Under the pieces are notes generated by a model that worked only from the letters and a program-made list of their open reading frames with translations, did no database searches and was not told where the DNA came from. The position numbers and the translations under genes were made by a program. 64,000 nt of DNA, taken from positions 930,001 to 994,000 of the forward strand of contig NZ_CP121671.1 in the NCBI RefSeq assembly GCF_029714185.1. Direction: 5' to 3'. Below are positions 59,298 to 64,000 of the stretch, piece by piece (position 1 is the stretch's first letter; the number at the start of each line of letters is the position of its first letter). Origin of the DNA: Halobacillus naozhouensis (GTDB taxonomy: Bacteria > Bacillota > Bacilli > Bacillales > Halobacillaceae).

Positions 59298-59824
59298 TTT
59301 ATTGGAAGATATTCATAGCGTTTTTTATTCCAGGAGTTGTAGGGTATGGGGGCGGTCCTGCTTCGATTCCTTTAGTAGAGAACGAAGTCGTAGAACGTTT
59401 TAATTGGATGACAGTCAACGATTTTAGCGAAATGCTGGCGATGGCGAACGCTTTGCCTGGCCCAATTGCAACGAAAATGGCAGGATTTATCGGATATCAG
59501 CAAGCTGGAATCCTCGGTTCGTTTGTAGGGGTGTTTGCAACGGTGGCCCCCTCATTAATCTTAATGATCGGGCTGCTCAGTCTATTGTATAAATTTAAAG
59601 ACTCTCCCCGGGTTAAAACGATGACCGCCCTGATTCGGCCGACCATTGCCATTCTGCTTGGCGTGATGGCTTTTCAATTCTTCCGTAATTCCTATTTTTC
59701 AGCGGGAGCGATGCAAACCGTTATCCTGATTGTCGTTAGCTTCTTTTTATTGGAAAAAATAAAAGTCCATCCTGCTTTTGTTATTTTAGGGTCGTTAGTT
59801 TATGGAGCAATTTTTCTAGGGTGA
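59294..59824 (+). CDS. Chromate transporter half, second type (YwrA-like CHR domain)
   Basis: The 176-residue membrane protein is the partner CHR domain: FFIPGVVGYGGGPASIPLVE, followed by MANALPGPIATKMAGFIGYQ. Its ATG overlaps the stop of the first half (ATGA), so the two are made in equal amounts. The pair equals YwrB/YwrA of B. subtilis. No clear terminator follows. Confidence 0.87.
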   Translation: MIYWKIFIAFFIPGVVGYGGGPASIPLVENEVVERFNWMTVNDFSEMLAMANALPGPIATKMAGFIGYQQAGILGSFVGVFATVAPSLILMIGLLSLLYKFKDSPRVKTMTALIRPTIAILLGVMAFQFFRNSYFSAGAMQTVILIVVSFFLLEKIKVHPAFVILGSLVYGAIFLG

Positions 59825-59948
59825 TGAATCCAGGCCATTTTTTAATGGTGTTGTTTTAATATCAGCAATAGCTTCTGCCTGCGAGAGTTGAAACTTTTCC
59901 GCTCTTGATTCGTATCTAATAGAAGTACGAAAGAGGAGGATCATGCAT

Positions 59949-60644
59949 ATGAGCAATTATTCACTTGATCAATTCGTTCAGCAAACGAAGCAGGATGAGG
60001 CAGAGAATGATTATTTTGAGTTAGAAACACAACGGATTCTGGAAGTAAATTTAACGGATGAAGTATGGGCGAAGTCTGGTTCCATGATTTCCTATAATGG
60101 CTCTATAAAGTTTGAACGAGAAGGAATTCTTGAGCATGGAGTTGGCAAGATGTTTAAGAAGGCTTTTTCTGGTGAAGGAAGTTCACTTATGAAGGCACAG
60201 GGGAGGGGGCGTCTATACTTAGCTGATCAGGGGAAAAAGATTACGATTTTTGACCTTGATCATGAGTCTATTACTGTGAATGGGAATGACCTCCTTGCTT
60301 TTGAACCAAACCTCGAGTGGGATGTTAAGTTGATGAAGAAAGTAGCAGGAATGATGTCAGGTGGTTTGTTTAATATTACAATGGAGGGGAGCGGGAGAGT
60401 GGCGATCACCTCACACTATGAGCCGCTGACGTTACTGGTCCGTCCTGGAGAATCTGTCATCACTGATCCCAATGCTACGGTAGCCTGGTCAGGACACCTG
60501 CAACCAGAGTTCCGCACAGACATCAGTTTTAAGACATTTCTTGGACGGGGGAGCGGCGAGTCCATTCAAATGGAATTTAAAGGGGAAGGGTTTGTGATCG
60601 TCCAGCCTTTTGAAGAAGTCTATACAACTGGAAGCAGCTCTTAA
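59949..60644 (+). CDS. AIM24-family protein (TIGR00266-like)
   Basis: The 231-residue protein has the AIM24 beta-rich core: LEVNLTDEVWAKSGSMISYN, then the SGEGSSLMKAQGRGRLYLAD segment, and YEPLTLLVRPGESVITDPNA. Bacterial members are of unknown function. ATG 59949 is 9 nt after AGGAGG; ATG 59943 is only 3 nt away. It lies between the CHR pair and the SAM riboswitch and seems to be a single gene. Confidence 0.85.
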   Translation: MSNYSLDQFVQQTKQDEAENDYFELETQRILEVNLTDEVWAKSGSMISYNGSIKFEREGILEHGVGKMFKKAFSGEGSSLMKAQGRGRLYLADQGKKITIFDLDHESITVNGNDLLAFEPNLEWDVKLMKKVAGMMSGGLFNITMEGSGRVAITSHYEPLTLLVRPGESVITDPNATVAWSGHLQPEFRTDISFKTFLGRGSGESIQMEFKGEGFVIVQPFEEVYTTGSSS

Positions 60645-60739
60645 CTGAAACGGTATTTTTATAAAATTAAACCTGTTAGTCATTTTTCATTGGGCTGCAG
60701 CATATTTTAAAAAACATGAAAAAAGTTAAGTCTTCACTC

Positions 60740-60768
60740 TTTACTTCATTGGAAAATCATTGTATTAT
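60740..60768 (+). promoter_or_regulatory. Sigma-A promoter of the riboswitch-msrA unit
   Basis: TTTACT (60740-60745) and TATTAT (60763-60768) are 17 nt apart, about 30 bp upstream of the SAM aptamer. Confidence 0.7.
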
Positions 60769-60796
60769 GAAAGATATCAAAAAATAATAACGGAAA

Positions 60797-60922
60797 CTTC
60801 TTATCCAGAGAGGCGGAGGGACTGGCCCTTTGATGCCCGGCAACCATCGAATCAATCCAAATAGGATTGACGAGAACGGTGCCAATTCCTGTAGGATGGT
60901 AACATTCTAAGAGATGAGAGGA
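60797..60922 (+). ncRNA. SAM-I riboswitch (S box) upstream of msrA
   Basis: The S-box blocks appear in order: CTTCTTATCCAGAGAGGCGG, AGGGACTGGCCCTTTGATGC, CCGGCAACCATCG, ACGGTGCCAATTCC and AAGAGATGAGAGGATCG region closing the aptamer. A strong terminator follows 20 nt later. Confidence 0.95.
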
Positions 60923-60940
60923 TCGTACGGAATATTACGA

Positions 60941-60977
60941 CCCCTTTTCTTATACTGGATAAGAAAAGGGGTTTTTT
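60941..60977 (+). terminator. Expression-platform terminator of the msrA SAM riboswitch
   Basis: CCCCTTTTCTTAT (60941-60953) pairs with ATAAGAAAAGGGG (60959-60971) perfectly, with a 5-base loop and six T residues after it. It stands 65 bp before the msrA start. Confidence 0.93.
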
Positions 60978-61042
60978 GGTTTATAAACCGTCATACTCTC
61001 TTTATAAAGAAGTTCCGAATTAACAGAAAGGGAAGATGAGTT

Positions 61043-61516
61043 ATGGCTACAGCTATTTTTGGTGCAGGATGCTTCTGGGGAGTAGAACCCTTCTTTGAAC
61101 GATTTGATGGAGTGATCGCAACACGAGTGGGATACACGGGAGGAAATGCCGAGCATCCAACTTATGAACAAGTAAAAACGGGCACGACTGGTCATGCAGA
61201 AGCTGTGAAAATAGAGTATGATGCAAGCGTGCTGACGTATGAAGAGCTGGTCAATATCTTCTTCGAAGCACATGACCCAACGACGATTAATCAACAGGGG
61301 ATTGACGTTGGTCATCAGTATCGCTCAGCTATTTTTTACAGCAGCGACCATGAAAAAACAATTGCCAATGAGAAAATTCAGCAATGGAATGAAAAAGGGA
61401 TTTTCAAACGGCCGATTGTAACAGAAGTAACCAAAGCGACCGTATTCTATGAGGCAGAAGAACATCATCAAAAATATTCACAAAAAAATGGATCAGCTGC
61501 TTGCAGCATTGGTTAA
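61043..61516 (+). CDS. msrA: Peptide methionine-S-sulfoxide reductase MsrA
   Basis: The 157-residue enzyme reduces the S-epimer of methionine sulfoxide in proteins or free. It begins with the catalytic motif FGAGCFWG (C10) and has GYTGGNAEHPTYEQVKTGTT and GHQYRSAIFY, both typical; a resolving cysteine is near the end (ACSIG). AAGGGAAG precedes the ATG. It is controlled by a SAM riboswitch and followed by a terminator, so it is treated by the cell as a methionine-supply gene. Confidence 0.95.
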   Translation: MATAIFGAGCFWGVEPFFERFDGVIATRVGYTGGNAEHPTYEQVKTGTTGHAEAVKIEYDASVLTYEELVNIFFEAHDPTTINQQGIDVGHQYRSAIFYSSDHEKTIANEKIQQWNEKGIFKRPIVTEVTKATVFYEAEEHHQKYSQKNGSAACSIG

Positions 61517-61531
61517 TAATAGTGCAAGAGG

Positions 61532-61567
61532 AAAGAGCCTTTCTTTTATAAGGAAGGTTCTTTTTTT
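61532..61567 (+). terminator. Terminator of msrA
   Basis: AAAGAGCCTT and AAGGTTCTTT form an imperfect stem with G-U pairing and a short loop, followed by a run of T residues, starting 15 bp after the stop codon. Confidence 0.8.
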
Positions 61568-61684
61568 GTAGCCTTAGAACATACTTCCAGTGATCTGCAA
61601 AATATGAAAGAATAGAGTGGGAATAGAAGGAAGTCTTTTTAATTCTTCGTTCATTGTTTTGCCAGGAAAGGAGGATGGGCATTC

Positions 61685-62845
61685 GTGTGGTTTAATGATG
61701 GGCTGCTCCTGATCATGACCATTTTTATGGTAATTGGAGCAGTAGATTACTATATTTTACATAACCGATGGGGTCTCGGACAAAGGTTCTATGATGCCTT
61801 TATGATGATGGGACCGCTGGCACTTGCGATGGTGGGTATCATTTCTTTATCGCCTGTTCTTTCGGCATGGCTGGCTCCTATCATTACACCAGTCTATCAA
61901 TGGTTAGGGGTCGATCCTTCGATGTTTGCGTCAACGATTTTGGCAATTGATATGGGGGCCTACCAGCTTGCTGAATCTCTTGCGGAAAGTGATGATGCCG
62001 CGGTCTTTTCCTGGGCTTTTCTTGGAACCATGATGGGTCCTACGCTGGTTTTTACGATTCCAATTGCTTTAACGATGATCAGTAAACAGGATTATCCTTA
62101 TTTTGCAAAAGGGATATTAATTGGCTTGATTACGATTCCTATCGGCTGTCTCGCTGGAGGGGCGGTGGCAGGCTATGAACTGTGGTGGATGATTCGGAAT
62201 CTGATTCCTACAGTCATCCTGGCAGTCTGCATTGGATTTGGTCTGTGGAAGTTTACACATGTAACGATTAAGTTGTTTGCTCAATTTGGTAAAGCCGTTG
62301 AACTGCTGATTATAAGTGGACTAGTTCTGATCATTACAGAGACATTAACAGGCATTTCTATTGTGTCAGGTATGGCACCGATAAAGGAAGGAATAGGCAT
62401 TGTAGGACGGATCACAATCATGCTGGCAGGTGCTTATCCGATGGTAACTTTTATTAATCAGCGCGGCCAGCGTTTATGGGAAAAGTGGAGCCGGAAACTT
62501 GGTGTAAACTCACTTGCTATGACTGGTTTTATTGCGTCTCTCGCTCATCATATTCCCATGCTTGCAACAATGAAGGAGATGGACACTAGGGGAAAAGTAA
62601 TGAACGCAGCGTTTGCCGTCAGCGGGGCGTTTGTGCTTGGGGGCCATTTAGGATTCGTCGCCAGTGTCAATAAAGAGATGATTTTCTCTGTCGTCATTGG
62701 GAAGTTAGTGGCTGGTGTCCTGGCGGGCTGGATTGCTTTGCTGACAACCAGCCCTGCCGAAGAGACGAATGAGACCTTTTTAGAAAATGAAAATGGCTGT
62801 AAGAATGATTGCTATCAAAAAGGTGACCCCATAAATGATTGCTAA
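61685..62845 (+). CDS. EutH-family ethanolamine permease-like protein, orphan
   Basis: The 386-residue membrane protein has about ten helices and the EutH core: VIGAVDYYILHNRWGLGQRF at the start, ILAIDMGAYQLAESLAES, and AFAVSGAFVLGGHLGFVASV near the end. EutH lets ethanolamine pass the membrane. No other eut gene is in the window. GTG 61685 has AAGGAGG 10 nt upstream. The C-terminal 20 residues (NENGCKNDCYQKGDPINDC) are cysteine-bearing and overlap the convergent gene by 66 bp, so the true end of function may lie earlier. Confidence 0.87.
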   Translation: MWFNDGLLLIMTIFMVIGAVDYYILHNRWGLGQRFYDAFMMMGPLALAMVGIISLSPVLSAWLAPIITPVYQWLGVDPSMFASTILAIDMGAYQLAESLAESDDAAVFSWAFLGTMMGPTLVFTIPIALTMISKQDYPYFAKGILIGLITIPIGCLAGGAVAGYELWWMIRNLIPTVILAVCIGFGLWKFTHVTIKLFAQFGKAVELLIISGLVLIITETLTGISIVSGMAPIKEGIGIVGRITIMLAGAYPMVTFINQRGQRLWEKWSRKLGVNSLAMTGFIASLAHHIPMLATMKEMDTRGKVMNAAFAVSGAFVLGGHLGFVASVNKEMIFSVVIGKLVAGVLAGWIALLTTSPAEETNETFLENENGCKNDCYQKGDPINDC

Positions 62846-63022
62846 AAGGCGAAAGCTCGTTTTCTTTCCATGGTCCTGGAGACTTGCTGCTTCTTCAGCT
62901 GAAGAATACCCTTCTGACTCGTACTTGGCAATCGTCTGGTTGACGTTTCTCCCAACGTAAAGCGTCCCTACAAGTGCTATAATACTAACTAAAATGATGA
63001 CAGCCATTAAAATCGGAAACAT
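62780..63022 (-). CDS. Small membrane protein with two transmembrane helices, unrecognised
   Basis: The 80-residue product has a hydrophobic N-terminal helix (PILMAVIILVSIIALVGTLY), a charged middle with GYSSAEEAASL, and a second helix near the end (LLAIIYGVTFLIAIILTAIF). Both termini face the same side in a simple model. ATG 63022 is 11 nt after AAAGGAG on the minus strand; the two upstream GTG codons are too close to it. Its last 66 bp overlap eutH from the opposite strand. The function is unknown. Confidence 0.65.
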   Translation of the reverse strand: MFPILMAVIILVSIIALVGTLYVGRNVNQTIAKYESEGYSSAEEAASLQDHGKKTSFRLLAIIYGVTFLIAIILTAIFIF

Positions 63023-63177
63023 GATGACCACCACTCCTTTATTATTATATTATACATATATTGTACCTTATTATCGGTCATTGTGAGCCAATCATATATA
63101 TAGGTTTGGTGAACTTTTACTGAGCAATTTAGTTCCAAGCGTGACGGAGCAGAGGTATAATTTAGTAGCTTGCCATT

Positions 63178-63205
63178 TTGAACGATAAAGCACCCTTTTT
63201 ATAAT
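63178..63205 (+). promoter_or_regulatory. Promoter of the EamA-family gene
   Basis: TTGAAC (63178-63183) and a perfect TATAAT (63200-63205) are 16 nt apart, 44 bp before the start codon. Confidence 0.7.
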
Positions 63206-63248
63206 AGATAACGGTGTGATTTTTTCTGCTGAGAAGGGCGGGGATAAC

Positions 63249-64000
63249 GTGAGGTTATATAGTGCTTTAATTGGTCTAAGTTTAATTTGGGGAATGTCCT
63301 TTGTTTTTATAAAATGGCTGCTTGAACCTGCAGGTCCATGGGGAACAGTGTTTCTGAGGTGTTTTGCAGCTGTGGTCATTTTGCTTCCTTTTCTATGGAT
63401 GAAAAGGGATAAAATAACTAAACCAATCCCCTGGAAGCCGATGCTCATTGTCGGTGTCTTTAATGCAGGTCTCCCATGGGGACTGATTGCTTTAAGTGAA
63501 ACACAGATTAATAGCAGTACAGCCGCTGTCCTAAATGCTTTAACGCCGATTTGCACCGGACTTGTTGGGTTTCTTTTTTTCTCGATTCTGTTAAAAAAAC
63601 GACAATGGCTTGGAATTGGATTAGGATTTGCAGGTATCCTCGTATTAATGGAGTTTAATGTCGGGCAGTTGTTTCATGAGAGCTTCGTGGGGATAGGAAC
63701 CATGGTATTAACCACGATTTCTTACGGGTTCGCCACACAATATACAAAAAAACATTTGCAATCAACTAGTGTTTTGTTGCTAACCACATGCTCACTAGCT
63801 GCAGGAGCTCTGGTAGGCTTCGTCGGTACGATATTTACAGGCACAACAGCAGGATTAAAACCAGCCTTATTAACGGACCCTCTTATCTTGTTCGCGATAG
63901 TTGGTCTCGGGTGTTTCGGATCCGGAATTGCCCACTTGATCTTTTACTACATTATTAAAAACAGCAGTGCAGAATTTGCAACCTCTGTCACATATCTTGT
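63249..64000 (+). CDS. EamA/DMT-family transporter, cut by window edge
   Basis: The frame is open from GTG 63249 to the window end, giving 250 residues. It begins SALIGLSLIWGMSFVFIKWL and contains LRCFAAVVILLPFLWMKRDK and ALSETQINSSTAAVLNALTP, the standard first EamA repeat, followed by the start of a second repeat near residue 140. Such drug/metabolite transporters usually export amino acids or other metabolites. GGCGGGG is a modest ribosome binding site. The C-terminal end is missing from the window. Confidence 0.85.
   Translation, partial: MRLYSALIGLSLIWGMSFVFIKWLLEPAGPWGTVFLRCFAAVVILLPFLWMKRDKITKPIPWKPMLIVGVFNAGLPWGLIALSETQINSSTAAVLNALTPICTGLVGFLFFSILLKKRQWLGIGLGFAGILVLMEFNVGQLFHESFVGIGTMVLTTISYGFATQYTKKHLQSTSVLLLTTCSLAAGALVGFVGTIFTGTTAGLKPALLTDPLILFAIVGLGCFGSGIAHLIFYYIIKNSSAEFATSVTYL

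Noticed and set aside
63092..63556. A 154-codon minus-strand frame at the right end
   Set aside because: It is antisense to the start of the EamA gene and crosses that gene's promoter; the plus-strand frame has clear family motifs.
1..64000. CRISPR arrays, insertion sequences, phage genes, tRNA and rRNA
   Set aside because: No regular repeat-spacer pattern, transposase motif, tRNA cloverleaf signature or rRNA-like conserved block was seen on reading either strand.

Overview
The window looks like a chromosomal segment of a low-GC Gram-positive bacterium of the Bacillaceae, probably a halotolerant or aquatic relative of Bacillus, Halobacillus or Priestia. The signs are strong AGGAGG-type ribosome binding sites, GTG and TTG starts, Bacillus-type gene sets (ThiXYZ, TcyABC, Ywr, YhcX-like), TPP and SAM riboswitches, a perfect cre box, and a gas vesicle cluster in the gene order known from Priestia megaterium. 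Several proteins are very acidic. The first and last genes are cut by the window edges. No rRNA, tRNA, insertion sequence, phage gene or CRISPR array was seen.

Layout. (1) 1-15.9 kb is an amino-acid/amine catabolic region: a cut APC permease, a CaiB-type CoA transferase, a RocR-like sigma-54 activator, an Orn/Lys/Arg decarboxylase, two NhaC-type antiporters, a small biotinyl/lipoyl-like protein, a second sigma-54 activator, and an operon of class III aminotransferase, C45-type amidohydrolase/acyltransferase, semialdehyde dehydrogenase and GNAT protein. Three near-perfect -24/-12 promoters lie here. Two of them share a paired TTATGMA element with identical 19-nt spacing, placed about one helical turn apart relative to the promoter, which suggests one activator serving both. 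(2) 16-20.5 kb, minus strand: a peroxiredoxin, then a TPP-riboswitch-controlled thiamine-precursor ABC operon ending in a TatD hydrolase. (3) 20.7-28.3 kb: a CsbD-like stress gene and a complete 14-gene gas vesicle operon, gvpA-P-Q-B-R-N-F-G-L-S-K-J-T-U.

(4) 28.4-38.3 kb: an orphan OppA, a type II NADH dehydrogenase-like protein, a secreted C39-like cysteine protease, a glutamate dehydrogenase with an insertion, a cystine ABC transporter (tcyABC-like) with a CymR-like operator, and a second C45 protein. (5) 38.4-50.5 kb: a SAM-riboswitch-controlled FMN reductase, a FadR-type regulator with a cre-controlled Nramp-like transporter and L-2-hydroxyglutarate oxidase, then assorted membrane transporters (YkvI, YihY, BASS, DAACS) and small enzymes (DinB, HIT, GNAT, Nudix). 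(6) 50.8-59.8 kb: a Ywr-type locus: Lrp/AsnC regulator (YwrC-like), divergent five-gene peptide/glutathione-type ABC importer, cytoplasmic gamma-glutamyltransferase (YwrD-like) and a split chromate-transporter pair (YwrB/YwrA-like). (7) 59.9-64 kb: AIM24 protein, SAM-riboswitch-controlled msrA, orphan EutH, a small membrane protein and a cut EamA transporter.

The strongest candidates for undescribed biology are the two-promoter sigma-54 regulon in the first 16 kb, the cre/GntR-controlled Nramp-like transporter lacking the metal-binding motif next to L-2-hydroxyglutarate oxidase, and the Ywr-type locus with an embedded ABC importer. All functional assignments rest on motif and sequence recognition by eye; no database search was run.
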